Shown in pieces: positions 54,969 through 63,291 of a stretch of DNA of 64,000 nt; positions within the stretch are counted from its first letter, which is position 1; every line of letters starts with the position of its first letter. The stretch is from Alphaproteobacteria bacterium MarineAlpha11_Bin1. Lineage in GTDB: Bacteria > Pseudomonadota > Alphaproteobacteria > MPNO01 > UBA830. Made by a program: the position numbers and the translations under genes. The notes under the pieces are model-generated. The model did no database searches and had not been told where the DNA came from. It saw only the letters and a list, made by a program, of their open reading frames with translations. The stretch spans positions 186,001 through 250,000 of the forward strand of contig PTJZ01000002.1 in assembly GCA_002937455.1 (NCBI GenBank). Reading direction: 5' to 3'.

Positions 54969-55679
54969 ATGCCCCACGAATTTGAAATGCCCCAAAAGTA
55001 TATCGACAAAATGATTGATAGGATGGGACGTGAGCACTCGCAGGAGACGTTTGATACAGGAAAGACTGCGCTAGTGGTCGTCGATATGCAGAATTATTTC
55101 ATGGACGAAAGCCAGCAGGCCGGCTGCCCCGTCGGCCAGACAGTGGTAGGCAACGTCAACCGTATCGCGGATACTGTCCGTCGAACCGGCGGCATCGTAA
55201 TTTGGATCCAGAACTTGGCGCCAAGCGACACTGAAGAAACTTGGTCCGCCGCACACGAACGCTATTTGCCGGAGAAAGCGGAACTCCGCGTAGAATCCAT
55301 GACACCAGGAGAGTGGCCATTCGAACTGTGGTCTGAACTCGAGGTCAAAGATGATGACTTCCGCGTAATAAAGCGCCGTTATAGCGCTTTCATTCAGGGC
55401 TCGTCCGATATCGAATTGATCCTAAAAGATAATGGAATCGAAAATATTCTAGTCTGCGGAGTGGCAACAAATGTATGTTGCGAGAGCACAGCGCGTGATG
55501 CGATGATGCTGAACTATCGGGCGTTGATGGTCTCTGACGGTTGCGCCACATCTTCTGACGAGGAACACACAAACTCCTTGATCGCTTTTTACAATAATTT
55601 TGGTGACGTCCAGAACACTGACGAACTTTGCGCTCGACTTGAGGCCTCTGACCGGCGGAATTCAGCAGCCACCGAATAA
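54969..55679 (+). CDS. Isochorismatase-like cysteine hydrolase
   Basis: 236 residues. The triad is visible: Asp in ALVVVDMQNYF (~36), Lys in FRVIKRRYSAF, and Cys in LVCGVATNVCCESTARDAMM. Family members hydrolyse amides such as N-formylmaleamate, nicotinamide or ureidoacrylate. Ribosome site AAGGGAGAT. Placed between an SDR and an enamidase, so an amide-hydrolysis step of N-heterocycle breakdown is the likely role; other substrates are possible. Confidence 0.87.
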   Translation: MPHEFEMPQKYIDKMIDRMGREHSQETFDTGKTALVVVDMQNYFMDESQQAGCPVGQTVVGNVNRIADTVRRTGGIVIWIQNLAPSDTEETWSAAHERYLPEKAELRVESMTPGEWPFELWSELEVKDDDFRVIKRRYSAFIQGSSDIELILKDNGIENILVCGVATNVCCESTARDAMMLNYRALMVSDGCATSSDEEHTNSLIAFYNNFGDVQNTDELCARLEASDRRNSAATE

Positions 55680-55708
55680 ATCTTACGCAATTATCAGGAA
55701 AGCACATA

Positions 55709-56899
55709 ATGGCTGGTCCCACAGCGCCGGAGACGCCGAGAGGCAAAACCGTCATAAGGAATGTCGGCATGATGCTGTCCGGCGCAATGGAGAACCCTAT
55801 CCTAGACGCCGATACTCTTATCACGCTTGATGGCAGGATTGACTCCTTTGGAAGCGAAAAGGAACTTGATACCGATCAGGCCGATGTGACTATCGACGCT
55901 CATGGCACTACTTTGTGTCCTGGGTTGATCGATAGTCATGTCCATCCGGTTTTTGGTGACTGGACGCCGCGCCAAAACCAAGTTAACTGGATCGATTCTT
56001 CGATGCATGGCGGCGTCACCACAATGATCTCGGCCGGTGAAGTCCATCTCCCAGGTCGGCCAAAGGATCCGAAGGGAGTGGTAGCGCTTGGAATAACCGC
56101 GCAACGCTGTTTTTCAGCGTTCCCGCCAGGTGGTGTGAAAGTCCACGCTGGGGCTCCGATCCTCGAGAAGGGTATGGTCGAAGAAGATTTCAAGGAGTTG
56201 GGTGAAGCTGGTGTCAAGCTGCTGGGAGAAATCGGCCTTGGAGGCGTAAAAGCGGGCGACGAGGCCAAGGAAATGGTCGACTGGGCACGCAAATATGGCA
56301 TCCAATCAACCATCCATACCGGCGGTCCATCGGTCCCAGGTTCTGGTTTGATTGACAAGGATGTTATCCTCGAAGCCGGAGCGGACATTATCGGTCATAT
56401 TAATGGTGGTCACACATCTCTCCCGCTTGACCAAATCCGTTGCCTTTGCGAAGACTGTAGTGCGGGGATTGAAATCGTCCATAATGGCAACGAGAAAGCT
56501 GCATTATTCGCTTTACGTACCGCCTTTGAGTTGGATCAATCCGAGAGGGTCATTCTCGGTACGGACGGTCCAGCGGGGTCCGGCGTGCAGCCTCTTGGTA
56601 TCATCCGTATGGTGTCAATGCTATCAGCTCTCGGTGATATCCCCGCTGAAATAGCATTTTGTTTTGCCACCGGAAATACTGCGCGAATGCGTGATCTCGA
56701 CTGTGGTCTTATAGAGAAAGGTCGCGCCGCAGATTTTGTGTTTCTTGACAGAGCACAACACACGGCGGGCAAGAGTTTATTAGAAAGCGTTCAACTGGGT
56801 GATATACCTGGCGTGGGCATGGTAGTAATCGATGGCAAGGTCGCTTCTGGCCGCAGCCGTAACACCCCGCCAGCGGAAAATGTGCCGGAAGTAACCTGA
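55709..56899 (+). CDS. Enamidase (cyclic amidohydrolase, Ena-like)
   Basis: 396 residues. Metal-site motifs: GLIDSHVHPVFGDW (HxH), a Glu in LLGEIGLGGVKA at the place of the bridging carboxylate, IHTGGPSVPGS, GHINGGHTS and Asp in GTDGPAGSGVQPLGI. HGGVTTMISAGEVHLPGRPK and the C-terminal SRNTPPA match what I recall of Eubacterium barkeri enamidase, which opens 1,4,5,6-tetrahydro-6-oxonicotinate to 2-formylglutarate plus ammonia. A 6-hydroxynicotinate-reductase homologue, the enzyme that makes this substrate, lies 5 kb away, supporting the call. Confidence 0.85.
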   Translation: MAGPTAPETPRGKTVIRNVGMMLSGAMENPILDADTLITLDGRIDSFGSEKELDTDQADVTIDAHGTTLCPGLIDSHVHPVFGDWTPRQNQVNWIDSSMHGGVTTMISAGEVHLPGRPKDPKGVVALGITAQRCFSAFPPGGVKVHAGAPILEKGMVEEDFKELGEAGVKLLGEIGLGGVKAGDEAKEMVDWARKYGIQSTIHTGGPSVPGSGLIDKDVILEAGADIIGHINGGHTSLPLDQIRCLCEDCSAGIEIVHNGNEKAALFALRTAFELDQSERVILGTDGPAGSGVQPLGIIRMVSMLSALGDIPAEIAFCFATGNTARMRDLDCGLIEKGRAADFVFLDRAQHTAGKSLLESVQLGDIPGVGMVVIDGKVASGRSRNTPPAENVPEVT

Positions 56900-57077
56900 T
56901 CCAGCTTAAGGCGTCCGTAGCGGAAACCAATAAATCAGTTGGACTGGTATATATTTAATCCTCGTTTTAAGCGACTTCTGACGCACCTGAACCAAATGGC
57001 TTACTCAAATAAACCTATCAGCCTCGAGGCTAGAGAAGGGTTATATTGAATTGAGGCAAGCGCTCCTTTCCAAGACC

Positions 57078-57662
57078 TCACCGCAACCCATCCTCTCCAA
57101 TCATCTCGTCTGTCGTAAGCCCGCCAACGCGCGGAAATGGGCGGCCGGAGTCGGTTACAGATATCGCTACTAAGATTTCGTTTGCCCTAGGCGCGTCTGC
57201 CAACCGAACTTCCATCCCATCGAAGTGACTACGCACATAAGCAGCATCCTTATGACCAAGTGGCACATCTATCGGCGTCCCCGGGCCGCCCAATTTCTTG
57301 ACCGACGGAACGAGAGCTGCACCTTTTTCAACTGTCTTTCTAAGCGGGGCGCCAAGCTTCGGATGCAGGATGGCTGCCGCGTGCTCCCATTCGCCGTTCT
57401 CGCCAACGATTGCCGCCTTGCCATAGCTCTCCGCTTCTTCGGGTTCAATGCCTAAAGCATCGACGCACATCTTGCCAAGCAACTCGCCTAGTTCAGCGCC
57501 AATTTCTATTAGCTCAGTCAAGTCCTCCTCGTATTTGCCAGCAAACGGGTTCTCTATAGCGGCCAATGCCGCAGCCTTGCGGGTCGGTGGGCTTACATTT
57601 CTCCCAATATCCTGGCGCGTTTCTTCGATAATCACCGAGGTTTTACGAATATTGGCCGGCAT
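57078..57662 (-). CDS. AA_synth (PF06684-type) family protein, copy 1
   Basis: 194 residues from ATG 57662 (MPANIRKTSVIIEE) with AGGGAG seven bases upstream; the frame is open to 57731. Blocks: NPFAGKYEEDLTELIEIGAE, GKAAIVGENGEWEHAAAILH, LGGPGTPIDVPLGHKDAAYV and DAPRANEILVAI. This family is called amino-acid-synthesis by name only; its reaction is not established. Paralogue of 60247-60879 and, like it, tied to the heterocycle genes. Confidence 0.83.
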   Translation of the reverse strand: MPANIRKTSVIIEETRQDIGRNVSPPTRKAAALAAIENPFAGKYEEDLTELIEIGAELGELLGKMCVDALGIEPEEAESYGKAAIVGENGEWEHAAAILHPKLGAPLRKTVEKGAALVPSVKKLGGPGTPIDVPLGHKDAAYVRSHFDGMEVRLADAPRANEILVAISVTDSGRPFPRVGGLTTDEMIGEDGLR

Positions 57663-57687
57663 AGGACACTCCCTGCAGTTTGATTTC

Positions 57688-57765
57688 ATTTGTATGCATA
57701 TGATGTTTATGCCCGCGAGATCTGAAGTCAATAGCGGGACCCGCGCATACGCGATGCGCTTTTTT
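57688..57765. promoter_or_regulatory. Palindromes in the divergent AA_synth/molybdenum hydroxylase region
   Basis: TATGCATA (57693-57700), within TTGTATGCATATGATG, is a perfect 8-bp palindrome of the kind bound by GntR/FadR-type regulators. GCGCAT-ACGCG-ATGCGC (57743-57759) followed by six T could be a second operator or a terminator on the plus strand. Both lie between the start of AA_synth copy 1 (57662) and of the hydroxylase gene (57834). Confidence 0.35.
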
Positions 57766-57833
57766 GACCGATTGCGCCGATAATATGCTCTGGTAAATTA
57801 CTCTATAAATGTTCCATTCGAGAGCCTTAAAAT

Positions 57834-60173
57834 ATGCCCGACCACGCCGCCATGGATAATCTTAAATTCGGCATTGGACAGCCCGTGCTGCGTACCGAGG
57901 ACCCCAAGCTGCTGACTGGCCGTGGCGAATACACCGACGACTATAATGCCGAGGGACAGGCCTACTGTGCCTTTCTACGTTCCCCGGTCGCGCATGGAAA
58001 TATATTGGCTATAGACACATCTGCCGCGGCGACCGCAGCCGGCGTAATCGCAATAATTACTGGCCAAGACCTTCGAGACGCGGGCGTCAAGGATATCCCG
58101 TGCGCGATCAGCGTCAAAAGTCGAGACGGCTCCGCCGCGGTTATTCCACAGCGTCCAGCGATGGCCGTAGGACAGGTGAAACATGTTGGCGATCCGGTAG
58201 TTGCGGTTATCGCGGAAACCTCATCACAAGCACGTGATGCGGCAGAGATGATCATACTTGATACAGAAACTCTACCGTCCGTGGCGGATCCGGTGGCGGC
58301 CGAAAAAGATGGCGCCCCTCAAGTCTGGGAGGAGGCGCCGGGCAATACATGCCTAGATTTCCAATGGGGCGATGATGAAGCAGTGGAAAAAGCCGTTGCC
58401 GAGGCTGACCATTTTACCAGAATAAAGCTTACCAACACACGAGTCGTTGTCAGCGCCATGGAACCGCGCGCAACCGTCGCCAAATACGATTCTGAAACAG
58501 ATAAGTTTACGCTTCATGTTGGCACGCAAGGGGTGTCCGGATATTGCGGGGCAATGTCTAACATGCTTGGCGTCGAACGTGATCAAATGCGGATCATATC
58601 AAAAGAAGTAGGCGGCTCATTCGGGATGAAAGGTAGCGCGTTCAACGAAGCAGTCGTAGTTCTTCATGCGGCTCGTTCGCTCGGCCGGCCGGTAAAATGG
58701 ACAGCCGACCGTTCAGAAAGTTTCGTGTCTGATCACCATGGTAGAGCTATGACATTTGAACTCGGCCTCGCCCTCGATAAAGCCGGGAATTTTCTAGCGC
58801 TCCGCGTCGACGGTGTCGGCGATATGGGGGCCTACCTGACCGCGATGGGACCGTGGCCAGCAACTATGGTTACCAGCCGCAACATCATCAGTGTATACAA
58901 AACGCCGGCCATTTCTTTTAATGCGAAATGCATATTCACCAATACCGTTCCTACCGGCCCGTACCGTGGCGCCGGGCGCCCGGAGTCAAAATTTTTTCTC
59001 GAGCGTCTGATTGATAAAGCGGCCGAAGAAATGGGGATTGACCGGATTGAACTGCGGCGTAGGAATATGATTAGTCCCGAGATGCTACCTCACGAGACAC
59101 CAGTCGATTTAACATACGACTCCGGCGAGTTCGAAACCATTATGGATCTGTGCCTCGAACGATCCGACTATGCCGGATACACAGCACGAAAGGAGGCATC
59201 CAAAGCCGTAGGTATGATCCGAGGATTTGGCGTAGCACCCTATTTGGAGACCACAGCAGGTGCGGGTACAGAACTTGCAGACATTCGTTTTGAGGAAGAT
59301 GGGTCCGTCACGCTAGTCACCGGTAATAAGGATTTTGGCATGGGCCACGCGACACCGTTCGCACAGGTGCTATCAGCACAGCTCGGCGTCCCTTTCGAAG
59401 TCATCAAACTGGTACAGCATGACTCCGATGAGATGAGCCTTGGCGCCGGAGGGTCAGGCGGTTCACGGTCCATGATTGCCGCCAGTGGTGCAATCCTTGA
59501 ATGTGCTGAAGCTATCGTAGAAAATGGAAAGAAACTGGCGGGCCACGTGCTTGAAGCAGCGATAGAGGATATAGAATTCGCCGGCGGCGTCTTCACCGTT
59601 GCCGGTACGGACCGCAATATTGGTATAATGACGCTTGCGGAAAAAGCTCGCGAGTTGGGCGGAGAAGCAGATTTACCCGAAGAACTCTCCCACAAGGTCA
59701 ATCATAGTACAGCTCCCACTAGCTTCCCGAACGGGTGTCACGCAGCAGAGGTGGAGATAGATCCGGATACTGGCGTCGTTACCATCGATCGGTATACCGT
59801 CGTAGATGATTTCGGTGTAGTGGTGAACCCGCTAATCGTCGAGGGACAAGTCCATGGTGGAATAGCCCAAGGTATTGGCCAAGTCTTGGCGGAGGATACA
59901 ATTTATGACGCCGACGGCCAACTGATGACCGGCACTTTTCTCGATTATCAGCTGCCCAGAGCAGACGATATTGCCCATATAAATTTTACCACTCACGAAG
60001 TCCCATGCAAAACCAACCCGCTCGGTGTGAAGGGTTGCGGCGAAGCTGGAAATGGCGGTTCATACCCTGTGATCTACAACGCGATAATGGATGCCCTGAA
60101 CGGCAATGGTGGCAAGGAAATAGGAATTCCTGCAACCCCCCACCGCATATGGCAAGCTCTGGTGGAACACTAA
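57834..60173 (+). CDS. Molybdenum hydroxylase large subunit (xanthine dehydrogenase family)
   Basis: 779 residues, complete. N-terminal GQPVLRTEDPKLLTGRGEYT; molybdopterin motifs VGGSFGMKGSAF (~258-269), PTGPYRGAGRPESKFFLERL (~375-394), AGGSGGSRSMIAASGA; catalytic Glu in VKGCGEAGNGGSYP near the end. It lacks the AYRCSFR loop of CO dehydrogenase. Hydroxylates an N-heterocycle such as nicotinate or a pyrimidine. The [2Fe-2S] and FAD subunits are not adjacent, so they must come from elsewhere or be shared with the second large subunit at the right edge. Confidence 0.88.
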   Translation: MPDHAAMDNLKFGIGQPVLRTEDPKLLTGRGEYTDDYNAEGQAYCAFLRSPVAHGNILAIDTSAAATAAGVIAIITGQDLRDAGVKDIPCAISVKSRDGSAAVIPQRPAMAVGQVKHVGDPVVAVIAETSSQARDAAEMIILDTETLPSVADPVAAEKDGAPQVWEEAPGNTCLDFQWGDDEAVEKAVAEADHFTRIKLTNTRVVVSAMEPRATVAKYDSETDKFTLHVGTQGVSGYCGAMSNMLGVERDQMRIISKEVGGSFGMKGSAFNEAVVVLHAARSLGRPVKWTADRSESFVSDHHGRAMTFELGLALDKAGNFLALRVDGVGDMGAYLTAMGPWPATMVTSRNIISVYKTPAISFNAKCIFTNTVPTGPYRGAGRPESKFFLERLIDKAAEEMGIDRIELRRRNMISPEMLPHETPVDLTYDSGEFETIMDLCLERSDYAGYTARKEASKAVGMIRGFGVAPYLETTAGAGTELADIRFEEDGSVTLVTGNKDFGMGHATPFAQVLSAQLGVPFEVIKLVQHDSDEMSLGAGGSGGSRSMIAASGAILECAEAIVENGKKLAGHVLEAAIEDIEFAGGVFTVAGTDRNIGIMTLAEKARELGGEADLPEELSHKVNHSTAPTSFPNGCHAAEVEIDPDTGVVTIDRYTVVDDFGVVVNPLIVEGQVHGGIAQGIGQVLAEDTIYDADGQLMTGTFLDYQLPRADDIAHINFTTHEVPCKTNPLGVKGCGEAGNGGSYPVIYNAIMDALNGNGGKEIGIPATPHRIWQALVEH

Positions 60174-60246
60174 TAACTCTGCTACTAACGTTGAGTTGCG
60201 CAGCCACCTATAAACATAGGTGTGGCGGCCGACTGCCGCTCATTTA

Positions 60247-60879
60247 TCAGCGTAGCCCGTCTTCGCCAACTACATCCTCATCTTTTAAACCCGCTGAACG
60301 ACTATATATTCGCGCTGCATTGGACATCGACTGTATCCAGACAATTTCGTTGGCGCGTGGTGCATCGTTAATTGAGCACACGACAGTATCGAAATGCGAG
60401 CGGACATAAGCAGCATTAGCGTGCCCTATCGGAACGTCGATCGTGCAACCTGGGCCGCCTACCTTTTTGGTTGAAGGGACGATTGCAGCTGATTTTTCCA
60501 TCAACTGTCGCATGCCGTATCCACCGGGTTCATGCCACAGAGCAGCGTGCTCCAGTTCACCATTTTCTCCGACGATCGCCGCCTTGCCGTATGCGACGAT
60601 AGCATCAGCGCCCCCCATCACGGCCATCAATCTCTTAGACATTTCAATGCCCATGGGTTTGAGTTGCTCCATTAATGGCAGGATATTCTCGACGTACTCG
60701 CCGGCGTAGGGATTATGTGTAACAGCAGCGATATAGCCCTTCTTCTGGGGTTTTTTCGCCGGTGGACCAAATTCGTGTAAAACTTCCTCAACATGCATTA
60801 CGAACTTTCGGACCTTTACCAAACTCCCGAAATCTCCGCCCGTGGTTGTCTCCACTGCAACTCGTCCGTCATCCATCAT
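60247..60879 (-). CDS. AA_synth (PF06684-type) family protein, copy 2
   Basis: About 210 residues from ATG 60879 (MMDDGRVAVETTTGG), with AAAGG just upstream and 13 bp after the UPF0280 stop; upstream ATG 60924 would overlap that gene. Blocks shared with copy 1: NPYAGEYVENILPLMEQLKP, GKAAIVGENGELEHAALWHE, GGPGCTIDVPIGHANAAYVR and DAPRANEIVWIQ. Fourth gene of the minus-strand run that contains the hydroxynicotinate reductase homologue. Confidence 0.84.
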   Translation of the reverse strand: MMDDGRVAVETTTGGDFGSLVKVRKFVMHVEEVLHEFGPPAKKPQKKGYIAAVTHNPYAGEYVENILPLMEQLKPMGIEMSKRLMAVMGGADAIVAYGKAAIVGENGELEHAALWHEPGGYGMRQLMEKSAAIVPSTKKVGGPGCTIDVPIGHANAAYVRSHFDTVVCSINDAPRANEIVWIQSMSNAARIYSRSAGLKDEDVVGEDGLR

Positions 60880-60892
60880 TCTATCCTTTTCT

Positions 60893-61753
60893 CTAAATCT
60901 TTTTCGGGAGAGCTTTCGGTACATCTCCTACAGCTCGTATTTCATTTTTCAAAACCAGTACCGCCGCTGATATGAGTCCATTATCGTGCATCCGTTCCGC
61001 CACTTTCATTCCGTTACCCAGCGCCGTTTCAACGGTAATAGAATCCAGGTCGCCGACACTTACGGTGACCATACGGTCGCCAAGATCGGACTGATCCTCC
61101 TGCGTAGACGCGGCGGTTCGTTTGATCGCTTGGTGATCGGTATTCACGGCATTGGCTATTAGGGTGGCGGCAACGTCAGCTGCCGCTGCGTTTTCAGCAA
61201 GTACTGTAACCGCGTCAGCAATGCCGAGAGACAAGCTTCGCCCTCGCCAGCCACTAGTGGCTATTCCCCGCACAGGCCTGTCGGATGTAAGTTCCGCGGT
61301 TCCCTCAATCGTGGGGCAAAAAAGCTGGGCCACTATACCTAGTTTTAGCGTTTTCCCCGGTGTTAGGTAAATAGAGATATCACCGGAGTTGTTGATGTAG
61401 GCTTTCTCAAGAGATCGTCCATTGATAAGTGCGCACAACATCTCATCTGAAACGGAACCCGCCACCGCCGACATCGGGGTCACGAAAGTTTTCCTGTGTG
61501 GCCAGACGGCATCAATCATCCGTATGGCAGTCGGCCCTGCTACAATTGGACGCGGGTCGCATACCGGTCGCCGCAATAGCGGCAGTTCTTCAACTAATTC
61601 TGCAAGAACCGTCTCGAATTTCGTACTAACCTGTCGGTAAGCTGCCCGGATTTCCTGAGTATCTCCGAATGCCTCTATGACAAGATCAATTGGGCCATGT
61701 TGCAGATGCAGCCGGCGGCCGTCTGCCAACAATCCGACTTGGGGAGTGCTCAT
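60893..61753 (-). CDS. UPF0280 family protein (ApbE superfamily-like)
   Basis: 286 residues from ATG 61753 (MSTPQVGLLADGRRLHLQHG), directly after the reductase stop at 61759; the longer frame to 61798 overlaps it. UPF0280 marks: VAGPTAIRMIDAVWP, VTPMSAVAGSVSDEML (~98-113), AYINNSGDISIYL, and GIATSGWRGRSLSLGIADAV. The fold is related to ApbE flavin transferases, but the reaction is not known. Position between a flavo-iron-sulfur reductase homologue and AA_synth suggests a maturation or accessory role. Confidence 0.85.
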   Translation of the reverse strand: MSTPQVGLLADGRRLHLQHGPIDLVIEAFGDTQEIRAAYRQVSTKFETVLAELVEELPLLRRPVCDPRPIVAGPTAIRMIDAVWPHRKTFVTPMSAVAGSVSDEMLCALINGRSLEKAYINNSGDISIYLTPGKTLKLGIVAQLFCPTIEGTAELTSDRPVRGIATSGWRGRSLSLGIADAVTVLAENAAAADVAATLIANAVNTDHQAIKRTAASTQEDQSDLGDRMVTVSVGDLDSITVETALGNGMKVAERMHDNGLISAAVLVLKNEIRAVGDVPKALPKKI

Positions 61754-61758
61754 TTCAA

Positions 61759-63291
61759 TTAGGTGTCTTCCAACGCCATTCGCTCGGCCAGAGGCCACGG
61801 ATTGTTACCTTGCCACAACATGGGCTGAACACCGTGTAGCCCCCCTTCCCGCATAACGTCGGTTAGCGGTTTGATATGATCCTCGTATCCTCCCAAAGCT
61901 AGGTATTCCTCTCGGGACATGGAAAACTCAATGGGTGCGACTAGGGCCGGTGTCGGCACGTAACCAAAAGAATCGTCTGGCAAACGAAGAACGTCGACCA
62001 TTACCGTTATACCGCCACCCGGCCATACATAAACCGGCGCACCTCCGCAGGTAACCCTGGTACGTAATTCACGCACCGAACGTGTCAGCAGAACTGGGTT
62101 TACGGTTACGCCGGCCCTCAGAGATCCGCCTGCTCCTCCCATGAATAAGACCGTAGATAGCGCAGGCTCGCAGTTTTCCGCGATGCGATTGACTGAAACT
62201 TCAAGGTCGGTCGGCATGTCGGCCGCGACGGGGTTCAGTTCTTCGTCGAGTATGAAATAGGCCTGGTCCTCACCGGTAGTGCTGACCATCAGGAGGCGAA
62301 GGCCGGGCCAAGAAACATCCGGGTCAATTTTTTCGATTATAGAAAGCGGTTCGGTTATATCGGTGCCACCCCAGCCGGCTCCCGGTTCCGCAACCTGAAA
62401 GTAACGACCAGGCGTTGACCTGCGGCCGCGCACGCGAATACCCGCGGGTGGCATATCTAGGAATTTGCCCGACTGATGTTCGGATAGAACACCGGTAATA
62501 TGGTCATCGACTACAATGACCTCATCCGCATGACCATGCCATTGCAGCGCAAACATTCCGATTGCCGCCGACCCACAGCCGACGCGCATACGCTCTTCTT
62601 GGTTACTGTCGATGATGGGCGGTTTGCCTGCCTGTACCGTTAGTGTCGCTCCCCCATCAATAGTCATTTCGATGGCATCTTTGTTGCAGAGGGACAACAT
62701 CGACTGACAGGTTATATTTCCCTCCTTCTTGCTACCGCCGGTTAGGTGGTGCACACCGCCCAACGCAAGCATCTGCGAACCGTACTCAGCAATAGTTACG
62801 TGGCCTATTTCCTCGCCTTTTACACGGACTGGAGCCGATTCTGGGCCGATATAACGGTCCGTATCGATCTTCACTTTTACACCGCAGTAGCTAAAAACCC
62901 CCTCAGATACCACCGTGACCATATCGACCTCATGATGTTCCGACGACACAATAAACGGGGCCGGCTTATAATCTGGATAGGTGGTAGTTGCACCAATTCC
63001 GGTGATGAAGGATGGAGACTGAAAATTCAACGACCCATCCCATTCTTCCTGTTCAGGTAAAAACGGCACAAGGCCACCGTTTTCATCCGCAATCTGTTGT
63101 GTAACAATCACCGGATCCGTCCGCGTTAGCTTACCATCAACGTTACCATATCGGCTGCAAGCCCCAGTTTTTTCTGGGCGAATTCTGCAAAGGACTGGAC
63201 ACGCGTCGCAGGTAATAACGACGTTACTGTCCGTACCTCCTTCTACAGCCGCGGACGCGATTTCGGTATTGCCCTCGGATTGACTGCTCAT
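61759..63291 (-). CDS. 6-hydroxynicotinate reductase homologue (Hnr-like)
   Basis: 510 residues. N-terminal iron-sulfur motif TCDACPVLCRIRPEKTGACS (C-x2-C-x3-C with a fourth Cys), then a large domain with GGSKKEGNITCQSMLSLCNK and a Gly-rich C-terminal half (LFMGGAGGSLRAGVTV, CGGAPVYVWPGGGITVMVD). In E. barkeri Hnr reduces 6-hydroxynicotinate to 1,4,5,6-tetrahydro-6-oxonicotinate using ferredoxin. Its ATG overlaps the stop of the molybdenum hydroxylase by 4 bp (ATGA), strong coupling. The exact heterocycle is inferred from family and context. Confidence 0.82.
   Translation of the reverse strand: MSSQSEGNTEIASAAVEGGTDSNVVITCDACPVLCRIRPEKTGACSRYGNVDGKLTRTDPVIVTQQIADENGGLVPFLPEQEEWDGSLNFQSPSFITGIGATTTYPDYKPAPFIVSSEHHEVDMVTVVSEGVFSYCGVKVKIDTDRYIGPESAPVRVKGEEIGHVTIAEYGSQMLALGGVHHLTGGSKKEGNITCQSMLSLCNKDAIEMTIDGGATLTVQAGKPPIIDSNQEERMRVGCGSAAIGMFALQWHGHADEVIVVDDHITGVLSEHQSGKFLDMPPAGIRVRGRRSTPGRYFQVAEPGAGWGGTDITEPLSIIEKIDPDVSWPGLRLLMVSTTGEDQAYFILDEELNPVAADMPTDLEVSVNRIAENCEPALSTVLFMGGAGGSLRAGVTVNPVLLTRSVRELRTRVTCGGAPVYVWPGGGITVMVDVLRLPDDSFGYVPTPALVAPIEFSMSREEYLALGGYEDHIKPLTDVMREGGLHGVQPMLWQGNNPWPLAERMALEDT

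Noticed and set aside
60208..60234. Small hairpin ACCTAT/ATAGGT between convergent hydroxylase and AA_synth genes
   Set aside because: A short stem without a T-tract on either strand; a bidirectional terminator cannot be supported.
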